Shown here: piece after piece, positions 1-11,166 of the stretch
Layout: each line of letters opens with the position of its first letter
Position numbering within the stretch: the stretch's first letter is position 1
Position numbers and translations under genes: made by a program
Notes under the pieces: model-generated
Database searches by the model: none
Told to the model about the DNA's origin: nothing
The model's input: only the letters and a program-made list of their open reading frames with translations
Assembly (NCBI GenBank): GCA_947652605.1
Contig: OX393577.1
Location: 34,723,466 to 34,787,465 of the forward strand
Direction: 5' to 3'
Source: Elmis aenea
Taxonomy: Eukaryota > Arthropoda > Insecta > Coleoptera > Elmidae
Length of the DNA: 64,000 nt

Positions 1-331
1 AAGTTAACAAACTATGCCTATTCAAATAAAATCTCTGCATTTCATTTTTAGGATAAATTCGCTCTAATCAGTGAATACACAACTCGATTTGTTTCATGAG
101 ACTAATGCCCGGTTTTTCCGACACATCTTAAGATCTAGCTGAATCTTAAGTTCGCCTTAACGGTATAAAGTGTTGCACCAAGCAATTTTAAGAACATATT
201 CGACTTGAGCTGAGCTCACATCTTGAGTCGCTGTTTACTAGAACTTGAGCTGGAGTACATAACCTAAAAGTATCTTGTATTTGCTTTGTTTGTAGTTAAG
301 TGTTTGTTTAAATTGTGGTTTAAGTTTAAAT

Positions 332-515
332 ATGGATATTGACTTTATAAATATGATAGATGATGACTTGTACGACCCTGTAATTCCTCGAAGGCGATTT
401 GTTCGCGCAAATCCATTTACGGATTTCGAATACGATCGTTTTTTTATGCGTTTTTGCCTCACAAAAGAGACAGTTATTGTGATCTTAGATCAAATTGAGC
501 CTCAATTGGAGTATA
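332..515 (+). pseudogene. HARBI1-like transposase, N-terminal fragment
   Basis: An open frame starts MDIDFINMIDDDLYD and continues through an FxxxFRFxxFxLxKETVxxxLDxIEP-type segment (about residues 28-60). That segment resembles the N-terminal helical region of HARBI1/PIF transposases. After about residue 61 the frame runs into the terminal repeat of the nested element at 516, so everything from TGCLKF onward is transposon end and not transposase. None of the DDE catalytic core remains. It would be the first exon or N-terminal part of a normal protein of roughly 350-400 residues. The assignment rests on the residue pattern plus the element's TIR and TAA duplication. Confidence 0.72.
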
Positions 516-1441
516 CAGGGTGTTTGAAATTCGAGTTTAAGCATGGGGATCTCGCGTATTATAATAGCTAGAGTATAGGTTTAAAATTGGCAAAGTTGCT
601 AAATTTGGTGCTCATTAATAATCCAAAGAGAAATTGGAAATATCTCAAACAGTATCCGAGAAAATTAGGAAAAGCTGGAAAATACGATTTTTAAAAATCG
701 TTTATAACTCCTTTGGAGTTTGAAATATTTTAAATGTGTAAAAAAGTTGCCGAAGCAACTTTTTAAGCCGAATCGGATGGATGGTGGTCACAAATTTTTC
801 CTAGGTCGATTCGTTTTTGTTTTAGACAACCAACTTTGTTTTTTCTGATGGGCAGCATATCGCGTTTTTCTTCGTTATTAAAGTTCATTTTTACGACTAA
901 CAGGCCTTTAAAACTTTTAGATTGTTGATCGGTTGTCATGGAAACAACATAAACTACAATGACCGGCCAACCTGATTTATAATGGTTATTGTTTAAAACG
1001 TATTTTTGAAATTTGACAATAAAAGAAAAAGTAAAATACCATGTGTGATACATCAATGGATTTAGAAAAATAAATGCAATTTGATAATGTAAATAGCAAA
1101 ACTTGCGCCCATTAGCAAAAACAAAGTTGGTTGTCATAAAACAAAAACGAATCGATCTAAGAAAAATTTGTGACTACCATCCGATTCGGCTTAAAAAGTT
1201 GCTTCGGCAATGTTTTTACACATTTGAAATATTTCATACTCCAAAGGAGTTATAAACGATTTTCAAAAATCGTATTTTCCAGTTTTTCCTAATTTTCTCG
1301 GACACCGTTTGAGATATTTCCAATTTCTCTTTGGATTATTAATGAGCACCAAATTTAGCAACTTTGCCAAATTTAAACCTATACTCTAGCTATTATAATA
1401 CGCGAGATCCCCATGCTTAAACTCGAATTTCAAACACCCTG
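516..1441. mobile_element. Palindromic Tc1/mariner-like MITE nested in Harbinger
   Basis: The ends are mirror images starting CAGGGTGTTTGAAATTCGAG (516 onward; mirrored up to 1441) with TA on both sides (514-515, 1442-1443). The arms stay complementary for about 330 bp, leaving a loop of roughly 270 bp near 845-1115. A short - strand frame starting near 888 reads MNFNNEEKRDML. This resembles the start of the helix-turn-helix in DUF4817-type Tc1/mariner transposases (compare 8756-9040), then dissolves into the arm. The motif ATCTCG lies about 34-39 bp inside the end, as in many other elements of this window. Confidence 0.85.
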
Positions 1442-1455
1442 TATACATAATCTAT

Positions 1456-1531
1456 TTATTTATTTTCTTCCACCAAGCTAACTAATAATTGTTTTTCCTC
1501 CATGGTATAATTTATTCTTTTTTTCCGCCAT
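1456..1531 (-). pseudogene. Harbinger Myb/SANT-like partner protein, N-terminal fragment
   Basis: The - strand encodes KKRINYTMEEKQLLVSLVEE, matching the opening of the Myb_DNA-bind_5 (zeste/NAIF1-like) domain, which usually begins with a basic stretch, then an aromatic residue, T/S, xEEK, LL and LVEE. An ATG at 1531 would give M-A-E-K-K, but it is one base out of frame with this stretch, which points to a 1-nt indel in the A-run. The frame stops after about 25 residues where the nested element begins. In Harbinger elements this protein helps import and target the transposase. The fragment is non-functional. Confidence 0.6.
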
Positions 1532-1737
1532 TTCAACACAAAATAAAATAATAAACACCGAACTGTAACTTTATATGTGACTAACAGCTGATAGCAACAA
1601 CAAGATGTCACAGGGAGCCGTTTTAACAGCTGTGATGTAAATGGCCAATGAAAATTAGCCATTTCAAGCTGCCGCTAAAATGTGCCGACTTCTTGCAACG
1701 TTGCCAAACCGAGTTCTAACTTAGCTGAGATGTCTAA

Positions 1738-2102
1738 AGGTGCATTTAAATCAGAGCGAACAGAACCGAACGAACGAACGAAGGGGTTTTTAGGTATTCG
1801 TTCGTTCGGTCGTTCTCTGCGCAATGCAATGTGAACGAACATTCGCATTCGTCGATGATCCGCGCTAGTGCGAAAAATAAACCATGTCGGATAGAGTATA
1901 GAGAATTCGCTAGCTACAAAATGCACCATGCAAATCGAGCACGAACTTCCTTTGATGATTCGCTTGTTTACCGACACGCGACGGAACCTGTGCGAACGCG
2001 AACGAATTCGTTCGCTCGCCTTCGCTTCGCCATGCAAATTGCGCGAGCTTGACCGAACGATTTCGTTCGTTCGCTTCTGTTCGCTCTGATTTAAATGCAC
2101 CT
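1738..2102. mobile_element. Harbinger-type MITE (365 bp) with GAACGAAC-rich arms
   Basis: The inverted ends start AGGTGCATTTAAATCAGAGC and end with the exact complement at 2102. The flanking TAA duplication is at 1735-1737 and 2103-2105. The subterminal DNA is full of short GAACGAAC/GTTCGTTC repeats in both orientations. No coding capacity is evident. A MITE with the same TAA target and end style is at 39711-39973. Confidence 0.82.
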
Positions 2103-2219
2103 TAACAGATTCCGGAATATGTTTTCTGTGCAACGCATTGGTATCTTGAGACGGGTCTTAAATATAAGGCGGGCTTATATAAGTTCGATCTTGAGATGTG
2201 TCGGAGAAACCGGGCATAA

Positions 2220-3647
2220 GAATCCATGCATTAGTGATAAAATCGGTTAAAACCGGTAATAGAGATGATTTATTTCGATTTTAATATTGCACGAATAATA
2301 AAAACTTTGTTTAGTTCCTTATTAAAATTTCGTTTTCGTTCTTTCCCTGCTTTAATGTTTGTAATATAAAAGGCATTCAAATGACCAGCGGTTCTTAACA
2401 TTTTGAAGGTGCATCCAATTCTATCGTGCCGAACCAAAATAAACCGCACAATTCGTTCACGAACGTCATACTATTTGGGCATAATATTGCGCACAAACGC
2501 GCAATTTTGTGCCACAACATTATTTGATAATTGTCTGTACAACAAAGAGAGCTGTGTGTTAATGCACGTTTAGTTTGGGCGATTCTATTTAATTGCTAGC
2601 TACTCGATCACTACCGAACATCAATTGTTTCAACTATAATTTAAAGGTTGAAAACGCGAACATAACGCATTGTTGGACATGTTTCGTCACGTTAGATATA
2701 AATGCAAGAAAAAGCTTTACAAGTGCACTTGTAGAAATGCAACGGGAGAGAAGATCCTGCTCGATAACTAATGATTTAAAAAGAACAATTTGACGAAAAT
2801 ATTGCAATTTATCTAACATGAAGCGTATAGTTTTTTTTGTTGTTTAAACCGAAGTCCATCTACCATACTTAAATAATCTCGACCTCAAGCAATTTCTTGC
2901 TAAAATACTTCCTAAAAAATGTCCTAAGGAATTATATCGCTCAAAGAGTGTATTAAAAATATATAATAATTTCCTAGTTATTAGGTAGACTTGGTAAACA
3001 GTAAAACTTTCGTTTGAGAAAAGCCACTTTTAAATTACCTGCATCTCACTTTTAATTATCGTTATTGTAGACAACTGAAAAGTTGCAGAAACTTAAAAAT
3101 GATGTATGTATGTACATGCAACTTGCTGATTAAATAAAATAAATTGACAAATTATTTAGCAATTTTAAATTAAAGAATGTAATGCATTGATGAATTTTTA
3201 TTTAAAATAAATGAAACACTTTAATACTATAGTATATCAGACATTATATGTCATGAAAATAATCTTACCTAATAAATAAAAGATGTCTTAAAAGAACTCG
3301 CAAGAGTTTGAACTATAAACCAGACACGATCTTTGCAACCTAAATTCCTCACGCAACAGGCCATGTGTCCGAATAAATAAACATTAATACGGTTTTATAG
3401 CCAACACATTTATAATAAGTAGATCATATTGCAACACTGCTACTTTTGTTGACATTTGGCTAAAAATATTGATCTTGCTAAACTATTTAATTTTTAACTT
3501 CGTAATTTAAACTTGCATAACGAAGATTAAAACTAAGAGCGTCAAAATACCCAACATGACATAATCATACATTACAATATAACTAAACAATATATCTATA
3601 TGTCTAAGGATGGGACAAATTATAAAAATAATGGTATGTAATAGATA
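2220..3647. other. AT-rich intergenic stretch, no gene recognised
   Basis: Only short frames with no recognisable motif occur here. A slightly GC-richer patch lies at about 2400-2530, with short CGTGAACGAA-like and GCGCAAA repeats, but I could not assign it. Confidence 0.6.
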
Positions 3648-3767
3648 ACAAACATAAATATCAAAAGAAAAAATATATAATTTTAAGGATGTAATAGGTA
3701 ACAAAAAAATTTATTCTTAGACAAACATAAATATCAAGAGAAAAAAAATATAATTTTAAGGATGTGA
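3648..3767. repeat. Tandem duplication, about 73-bp unit
   Basis: The stretch ACAAACATAAATATCAAAAG through AATTTTAAGGATGT (3648-3690) recurs at 3720-3766 with a few changes. The second copy runs directly into the MITE at 3760, so part of that element's end and its flank have been duplicated. Confidence 0.7.
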
Positions 3768-4011
3768 CTATTTACACATACAGTGTGTGAATAATTAGCT
3801 ATTTATACATAGGTACAATAAACTTATTTCTAAGGCCCAACTTTTTATTTATATATATTTTTTAAATTAGGTTAAAGGTTAGATAAAAGTTTTTTTTTTA
3901 AGAAAAACCATTTCCTAGTTTCATTGGTTTATCTCAATTATTAAAAAAAAAAAAGTATGTATAAAGAGTCAATTATTCATACACACTGCTTATGTACAAA
4001 TAGCCACATCC
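3760..4011. mobile_element. Harbinger-type MITE (252 bp)
   Basis: The mirrored ends start GGATGTGACTATTTACACAT. The complement ends at 4011 and TAA lies on both sides (3757-3759, 4012-4014). The inverted repeat is imperfect and about 75 bp long, and includes GTGTGTGAATAATTA. No coding sequence is present. Confidence 0.72.
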
Positions 4012-4029
4012 TAATTTTAAAAGTATAAA

Positions 4030-4872
4030 AAATATATTACGCTATACCTTTCTTTCTACATTTGAGCCTGGCATATTCTCTAATTGCTTCATCATATGTA
4101 ATTGATCGCCTGTGTAATTTTCTATATAGAGAATGGACAAATAATTCAGTCTCTTATCTCTCATAGTCGATCTATATTTATTTTTTATAACTGTGATTTT
4201 AGAAAAAGCTCTTTCAGCCTCACAACTTGTTCGGCATTGTTAAATAGATTTTTAGACTAGTATACAAATTTGGAAAAGTGTCTATGAGATTTCTGTTATA
4301 GATTAAATTTAATATATCTTGACATTTTAAACATTAATTTTTATATGAATTTATGGATAATTTAAAATATTCTTTGAGTTGGTGACATTCGTTTTTTAAT
4401 CCGTCTCCTATGTCAACACTATAATGATCTGAGACGTATTTAACAGGGATCCCGGAGTCGGCAGAAAAATAATCGACTCCCGACTCCCGAGTTGGTATTT
4501 GTAAAAATCGACTCCCGACTCCGACTCCGACTCCCGATGGTAAACAAAGTTTAATATTTTAATTTTCTATTTAATACATAATGAAGAAAATGTAAAAAAT
4601 CAGTTTTTTATACAAATTTTTGCGATCACAATACTTTCTTCATACTACGTATGGCGAAAGTAAAAAGTCGGGAGTCGATAGTTTTTTACCGACTCCGACT
4701 CCGACTCCTCAAAAAAGCTTCGACTCCTCGACTCCCGACTCCCGACTCCGACTCCCCATCCCTGGTATTTAATACTTTCTTCATCTATATTTGAAATTGC
4801 TGTGTCTCCTACATCCATTAGAAATTTAAACCTTTTTCCTAATAGTTCGCAAACTTTTCCTCTTCTACTTGG
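4030..4872 (-). pseudogene. hAT transposase remnant (ZMYM1 / 52-kDa-repressor-like group)
   Basis: Read on the - strand, the 3' part gives CEAERAFSKITVIKNKYRST followed by a LxxLSILYIEN segment. This is the hallmark C-terminal hAT dimerisation region. A frameshift later, YDEAIREYARLKCRKK leads to a stop near 4035. Further upstream (about 4380-4435 and 4773-4860) lie VCELLGKRFKFL and a KNECHQLKEYF stretch in keeping with the region before the dimerisation domain. At least two frameshifts and one stop codon are visible. The gene is also split by a 321-bp hAT element at 4444-4764. Reading across that insertion, with one 8-bp copy removed, restores continuous codons, which confirms the order of events. 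Confidence 0.75.
4444..4764. mobile_element. Non-autonomous hAT element rich in GACTCC hexamers
   Basis: The ends are CAGGGATCCCGGAGTCGG on the left and the complement of CAGGGATGGGGAGTCGG on the right. The flanks carry a perfect 8-bp duplication GTATTTAA (4436-4443, 4765-4772), diagnostic of hAT. Both ends are built from tandem GACTCC/GGAGTC hexamers. It interrupts the older hAT transposase remnant. Confidence 0.88.
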
Positions 4873-5009
4873 TCGATATTAGATGAAAGGCAAAATAAAA
4901 TAATTTGAAAGTTCATAAATGACACTGTTTTTATGAAAAAAAAACAAAAAAAGCAACTGAAGCTCATAAAAAAAAGAAAACAGAACTAAATTCTATAAAA
5001 TAATGAGTA

Positions 5010-5083
5010 AGATTTTTGGAGTTCCCCAATGATCGGGGGCCTGATGCTCCAGCATCATAAGCACCCCTATAAATCCGCCACTG
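5010..5083 (-). mobile_element. hAT terminus (CAGTGGCGG type), 5' end of the remnant to its left
   Basis: Read on the - strand from 5083, the DNA starts CAGTGGCGGATTTATAGGGG and continues GTGCTTATGATGCTGGAG. This end type accompanies ZMYM1-like hAT transposases. Its orientation fits the transposase remnant at 4030-4872, so the two are probably one decayed element whose other end was lost or hidden near the MITE at 3760. Confidence 0.6.
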
Positions 5084-6317
5084 ATTACTGCAATGGTTAA
5101 AAACATAACGTAAAATTACAGGGCGTTCCAAAGAGAATTTCCAACCATGTAACTTGTTTGTTTTAATAGCATCAGTGTTCAATATAATATACTTAGAGGA
5201 TCAAAAGTCCTTTGTAAATATATTAATGGATTTTACAAATATTCATTTATTATTAAGACATTCGCTTTGAAAATGTTGTTGTTTATTTTACATTTTTCTT
5301 TTAAATGACACCCTATATTTTCAAATTTTTAATTTTAAAGCTTATAAACTTCCCTATGGTATCAATGTAACTATATTATGCGAAAAACTTTTTTCATGAA
5401 AGAAGCTAAGATTAGATAAAACAAAGTGACATATGTATGACAAAATTATGATACGACAAAATGTAGTAAAAAGATTTATTATAGTTACCTTCGTTATAGG
5501 TACTATTTACTTAAAAATGCAATTACTTTACATATAATAAACAAAAGCACAAATTAATAAACACGTGAAAATTTTTTAGTAGGTAACATGGAAATTTGTT
5601 TATAATACAAACCATGACTTTTCAACATTTTATGTTATGAAACATTTGTTAAAAAACTGAAAAAATAATAACAAAGAGAAATAGTTACGCAATAATTAAA
5701 ATAAAACACATTCAATTTCGCTCCATTTACACAATTACATTTGGCAGAAACTTGACAGATGTAGTTTATTTTTGATATTAAAAATGTATTTTTTGTACTT
5801 GCGTATAAAACGGAAATAATATTAAAATATGAACAAGTTAGCCTTCACTACTGCGCAAATGCGTGCCAATTACAAAACTTATCTGCAAAACACCCCTCGT
5901 TATACATCAACTTTGTAACTATCAATTTTTATTTACTAGGGTTGATTAAACAGAACAAAATTACTCATTAAAACCATAATTTAATGAACCATATTTCTAC
6001 AAACATTGACCTTAAAAACTTCGAAATAAAGGCAGTATTGGGTTTTAAAAACTCTCAATGTCAACCACGGGGTAATATTTGGTTGACTACAGAACTAAAC
6101 CTACCGTGCATCACACGAATCATGCGTTTTTTATTCGTGCGCTGTCTATAAATCCTATCCAGTCAAGTATTTTATCAGATAAAAATTGGAAGTTCACAGA
6201 CAAAACTAGTTTGTGTTACTTTAATAGTTCCTGTTTTCGTAAAACAAATCGATCGAAATCGGTATTTTGTTTTTGTTTTAAATTTCTTATTTCCTTCTCA
6301 TCCTAAATCAAAAAAGA
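5084..6317. other. AT-rich stretch, no gene recognised
   Basis: I see only short meaningless frames and homopolymer runs. Nothing here can be assigned. Confidence 0.6.
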
Positions 6318-6411
6318 GTTGGCAGTCGGTAGTTTGTTCGACTCTCGGCTCCTTAAAAAAGCTCCGACTCCTCGACTCCCGACTCTCAACTCCGACTCCC
6401 CATCACTGATT
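6318..6411. mobile_element. Second copy (partial) of the GACTCC hAT element
   Basis: Tandem GACTCC hexamers end in CCGACTCCCCATCACTG, matching the right end of the element at 4444-4764. The left half is missing or degenerate and no duplication could be found. Confidence 0.65.
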
Positions 6412-7129
6412 TAAAATCTAGAGTGAGAGGTTATTACACATCCGCCTTATTCTTCTAATCTCCATCTCCATCAGATTTTCATCTTTTTCGCTCTCTATAC
6501 CCAACAATCTCCTAGGAATATATTTTAATAACAACGCTTCTTTTCAAAATTGGCTTGACGATCTTCACCTCCAAACCACCTGATTGCTTATGGTGGAATC
6601 GAAAAACTGCCAAAACGTTAGGAGTCCATCGTAAACATTGCAAGAGAATATACTATTGATCAGTTTATGTGTTTTGTTTATTAAAAAAATAAATTGAAAT
6701 ATAATAAAAACCCTACGAACTTATGGATCGCATCAACTTGATAATTAAATGTATCGTAAATTACTGTTAGTAATTAAAACCAAGTTTCAATGTAAATGTT
6801 GCAAAATTCAATTAAGCACAATAATAAACACTGGTACAATCTTTACCAACAGTTGTTACATCGTAATGGTAAAAGGGTTTAATTTTAACTTCAACTTTTA
6901 AAACTTTGTTAGTTTTAAACACCATCATATTTACAAATTGCACAACGACTAAATGAAATCCACATTTTCGTTAGAACTTAATTAATTTCCAGTAGAAAAG
7001 CCGCTCTAGAAACTTTTTAATTCTGAAATTTGTAAACAGTGACATTGTTAACTGTTGTTTAATTTAAACATTTAAAGCAATTGTATTTTTATAACAAATA
7101 GAAGTTTTATTTTATATCGAAAACACATA

Positions 7130-8067
7130 GAGTAAAGTGCCCTAATATGGAATAGTTTTTTGTATTCGGCAATAATATTCACATTTATTCAACAAAATTT
7201 TGCAAAACAAATTATAAGGAATTTGTAATGAATACGCAACACATTACTCAAATTCTGGTACGATATTACGGTAGATATTTATTATATAGCTATTTTTTTT
7301 AAATGTTACTACTATTCCATATTAAGCCCCCGGGGAACCTAATATGGAATACTAGGGGTTCTTAATATGGAATATAGAATTATATAGGAAATATACATTA
7401 AAATAAACAACTGCTCATAGATTAGTCTTTTATTTCTTTCTGATTTGCATTATTACTTGAACCAAACCAAAACTCTGTTATTTATGTAAATTAAATTATA
7501 ATTCAAGTGTCATTCGAACTAAATGTTGATAATTTATTTATTTTTTACAGGTAGGACAATAGAATTGTTTTTTTGGGTATTTTGCACATTTTTTATCTGC
7601 CCATTTCTGACACTTTTGACACTGAACCCATATTGCTGTACTTAGTGACCATAATCATATTCATTAAAAGGCACCTCTATGTATTCCATATTAGGCATCA
7701 ATGTGACATTTCAAAAATCGATATATGTAAAACATGAAATGGCCCCAATCAAAATTTTGGTCTATTTAATTGAAATGTAAAGGCTCATGCCAAATAATCA
7801 TGCAATAAAATATTTTATATCATTTACCCTAGCATATAATATTTTGCACTGAAAGATTTAGCCTAAAAACTCGGTAGCACGTCAAAAATATATTTGAATC
7901 TGTTATGTAATCTAGTGAATATTTTTTAACTATTTTACATTTGGGAATGTGTGATCAATGTACAAGTAGGTACCTAGATATACTTTTCAACAGATATCGC
8001 TTATTCATTGTCATAAAACTGATGTATTCCATAATAGGTAACTGTTCCATATTAGGGCACTTTACTG
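7130..8067. mobile_element. Pogo-like (Tc1/mariner superfamily) element, deleted
   Basis: The mirrored ends are GAGTAAAGTGCCCTAATATG at 7130 and its complement ending at 8067, with TA at 7128-7129 and 8068-8069. The motif TTCCATATTA recurs at least five times inside both ends. The interior keeps a piece of a C-terminal zinc finger (7538-7651), as in pogo/DDE_1 transposases. The catalytic domain has been lost. Confidence 0.78.
7538..7651 (-). pseudogene. C-terminal zinc-finger tail of a pogo-like transposase
   Basis: The - strand reads STAIWVQCQKCQKWADKKCA, then a YxCPTC ending and a stop. The W-x-x-C-x2-C-x2-W-x4-C...C-x2-C layout is the PHD-like finger at the C-terminus of many insect pogo/DDE_1 transposases. 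Upstream the frame is broken by stops, and no DDE motif is left. Confidence 0.6.
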
Positions 8068-8130
8068 TAATAACTTTTAGAATCCATATTTTTTGTGCCT
8101 TCTAAACGTACGTAAATGGACCCTGAGATA

Positions 8131-9636
8131 CAGGGTGTCCCAGATTACATTTCCAGTATGGGGATCTCGCTTATTATAAGAGATACAGGTTTGTTTAAAT
8201 GAGATAAATTTTTCCTTAGGATGAGAGGAACCACAATCAATTTTTAAAAGTACAAAATTCCTCGTACTTCAGATGTTATAGCAAAAAATATGAAAATGTC
8301 GAATTTCTTTTTTCTCTCATAACTTTTTTGTCTTAATCGCTGGAACAATTTTATATTTGTACTTTCTGAAGGTACTTTTTAATGGAGAATGTAACTATTA
8401 TTTTAGATTTTTTTTAACACCAACACTTTTCGAGATATTACCCCTCATTTCATTTTTTCTTATGAGCCGCAAAGTTGGCTATGGAAGAATTAAATGTGTT
8501 TTATTTTTCTCGTTTAAATGAGATATTACTTGCTTCATTTATGTTTATAAATAAGTCACAAAATTAAGAAAAATCGTATTTTACCCATCATTTGTGAAGC
8601 TATCTCTGAAAATAAAAACAAAAAACAACTAATTAAATGTCAAATGACAGTTACTATTTGACTGTGGTATCATTTATTAGAATTTTATAGTATTGTTGTG
8701 TAATTGAATAATCTTTGTAGCAATTTTTCTCATATAATTGTGGGCACATTTACAACTAATTAAAAATTTTAAATGTTGAAATGCTACATTCTTTGCAATA
8801 GAAACTGTGTAAAATAGATAATTCTAATTCTTCATTGATTTGTTTTGGATTTTTGGTTGGTTTCTCGAAGAAACCATATTCTTTTAAATTTATTTCCAAA
8901 TTTCTGTAAGTACACACCCTTCGTTGCCTTTTCTCGGGATATAGCTCTAAGTATATTCGCTCAGCTTCTACACAGTTTTTATGGTATAGAATGTAGCATC
9001 TCAACATGTCAAATTTTTCGCTATTTTTAAATGTAGCCATCATTATAACAATTACTACAAGGACTGTCGAATTACACAACAATAATGTGAAATTCTAATA
9101 AATGATACCGCAGACAAACGGTAACTGTCATTTGACATTTATTTAGTTGTTTTTTGTTTTTATTTTCATAGATAACTTGATAAGTGTGGGTAAAATACGA
9201 TTTTTCTTGATTTTGTGACTTATTTATAATAATAGGTATAGCAAGTAATATCTCATTTAAACGAGAAAAATAAAACAAATTTAATTATTTCATAGCCAAC
9301 TTTGCGGCCTATAAGAAAAAATGAAATTAGGGGTAATATCTCGAAAATTGTAGGTGTTAAAAATAATCTAAAATAACAGTTACATTCTTCATTAAAAAAA
9401 ACCTTCAGAAAGTACAAATAAAATTGTTCTAACGATTAAGACAAAAAAGTTATGAGAGAAAAAATAAATCCGACATTTTTATAATTTTTATAATCTGAAG
9501 TACGAGGAATTTTGTACTTTTAAAAATTGATTGTGGCTCCTCTCATACCAAGGAATAATTCATCTAATTTAAACAAACCTGTATCTCTTATAATAAGCGA
9601 GATCCCCATGCTGGAAATGTAATCTGGGACACCCTG
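8131..9636. mobile_element. Long palindromic Tc1/mariner-like element carrying a transposase HTH exon
   Basis: The ends start CAGGGTGTCCCAGATTACAT (8131) with the complement ending at 9636, flanked by TA (8129-8130, 9637-9638). The two arms are near-complementary for about 570 bp each. The central 350 bp hold the first part of a transposase (8756-9040, - strand). A second copy of the same family is at 26985-29353. Confidence 0.88.
8756..9040 (-). pseudogene. Tc1/mariner transposase N-terminal HTH fragment (DUF4817-like)
   Basis: The start at 9040 gives MATFKNSEKFDMLRCYILYH, followed by EAERIYLELYPEKRQRR and a FEKPTKNP stretch. The pattern (an N-terminal helix, then A-x2-IY-x2-xYP-x-R and a TFxxLE-like helix) is that of the helix-turn-helix at the front of DUF4817-type insect Tc1/mariner transposases. 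Only about 80-95 residues are present and the catalytic domain is gone. The 14 codons upstream in the same frame include an earlier ATG, but the conserved sequence begins at MATF. Such fragments can bind element ends without cutting, so a repressor-like role is conceivable but only inferred. Confidence 0.6.
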
Positions 9637-9639
9637 TAT

Positions 9640-11164
9640 AAATCTTTAAGCATTGATGGTGGCAAACGCATTGTATTTTGTACTTAACATAAAATAGGCG
9701 AAAACATTCAACACATCCATGTGCAGTTTCGAAAACGGCAAAAATATCGCAATATAAAATAAAGGTTTTTAGGTTTTGTAAATTACATTTTTGCAAATAA
9801 TTTAACGTAATATAGTTCAAAAGAACATTTACATATTGTATTTGGTACAGTTAATTTTATGCAGTATTAATTATTATATAACATTTAAACATATAACATT
9901 TAAACGTTTTTCCAGTTCATCTTATCAATTTTACATTTTTTTTAACATAATCGTCCAATTAACGATAAAGCAAAATTAGTTTATAAAAATCCAACATATT
10001 TTGCGATAAATAGCTATTAATTTTTACAAAACCTACAGTTTTCTAGAATTTTACCCCAACTTAATTGGCCACACATAAAATGATGTAACTTTATACAAAT
10101 TTTGATGTTAATGTATAAATAGGTTACTGTTTACAACAAATTAGCAACTTAAAATAAACTTTAAATGTAGTAAACTGTAACGCAATAATAAAGCTCTGTT
10201 TGTTGAACAACGTGAACCTGCTATTACCGCTTGAGACCACAATTCAGGTTATATATTTTGTAACTGTTTATACATTATCGGTAAATTCCTTTAAACTATA
10301 TAGCTGATAATGGAAATATTAAATTAATGGTCGTTCACATTGTATGATTATATTATTTATAGCGTTATAAGTGGGGTTGCCATAGGTTAAATCAATGAGC
10401 GCGGTTGCTGGCGCCGAACTGCGCCGGACACTCGAGATAATCACACCTAATTCCCTCTTGAATGTCTGCTGTAATAGACAGAATTGTTGGGAGTTCCACA
10501 AGTCACGGCTGATATCCAAATATCGATTTAATACAAAACTGCATTTGGTAAGGATTTCATTGTTCATTGGAAAGAGTAGGTACAATTTGATGCCATTAAC
10601 TAAAAAACATGTGTACACTATTTTCAAGCTATAACGAATAAAAAAAAACCTTTCAACTATAAAATTTTGCTATTACCGATGTGGGTTTTCTGTAATCTTA
10701 TTAAGTACCAGTTAGTAAAACATGCAAACTGAAAAATGCATTAAACATTTGTAAGTTATTTTATATATAACAAACCATATTTTTGTTAATGGAACCTTTT
10801 GCTGTTGACTTTCACTGAAGACTGTAGATTTGATAGATTACCATCAATATAATTTTGTGGTGCTATTATTATATTTAACCGGAGACAAATTAAGATAATT
10901 TGTAATCAGAACCGCTAATCCATGTTTTGCGGGCCATATAGTCACTATAATATGTTGATTAAAAGAATAATATAACTTGTTTATAAACTTGCAAAGACAG
11001 AACCATTTAACCATTTTCAAAAATGTAAACATTTATTGATCGAAAAATATTATTTAACACCTGTACACCTTTTACAATTTATTAAGTTCCATCACATGTG
11101 TGCTAAATTTTTTATGTCATTGCACTGTTTTTATAAACAAGCCTCTTTTAAATATACATGCATT
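9640..11164. other. Unassigned stretch with one GC-richer, coding-like patch
   Basis: This is mostly AT-rich DNA. At 10330-10560 a GC-richer patch is open on both strands. The - strand frame includes LLQQTFKRELGVIISSVRRS, and the + strand has an ATG at 10395 and a GTAAGG donor-like site at 10552. Without a homologue I cannot say whether it is an exon. Confidence 0.4.
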
Positions 11165-11166
11165 TA

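Larger units (their letters stand above)
106..2216. mobile_element. PIF/Harbinger DNA transposon, internally deleted, with two nested insertions
   Basis: The terminal inverted repeats begin TGCCCGGTTTTTCCGACACA at 106 and are mirrored at 2187-2216. The element is flanked by a TAA target duplication (103-105 and 2217-2219), the 3-bp T-W-A target typical of PIF/Harbinger. Remnants of both proteins expected in this superfamily are present. The start of a HARBI1-like transposase lies on the + strand (332-515), and the start of a Myb/SANT-like protein lies on the - strand (1456-1531). Both are cut off at an inserted palindromic element (516-1441). A second MITE sits at 1738-2102. With the catalytic core missing, the copy could move only in trans. 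Confidence 0.88.

Noticed and set aside
6415..6610. - strand stretch reading like coding sequence (RRLLGIESEKDENL...)
   Set aside because: Only about 40 codons, no splice sites, start or family match; could be a transposase scrap but unsupported.
10319..10634. Overlapping frames on both strands with a donor-like GTAAGG
   Set aside because: Cannot decide strand or exon structure, and no motif; too weak to call a gene.
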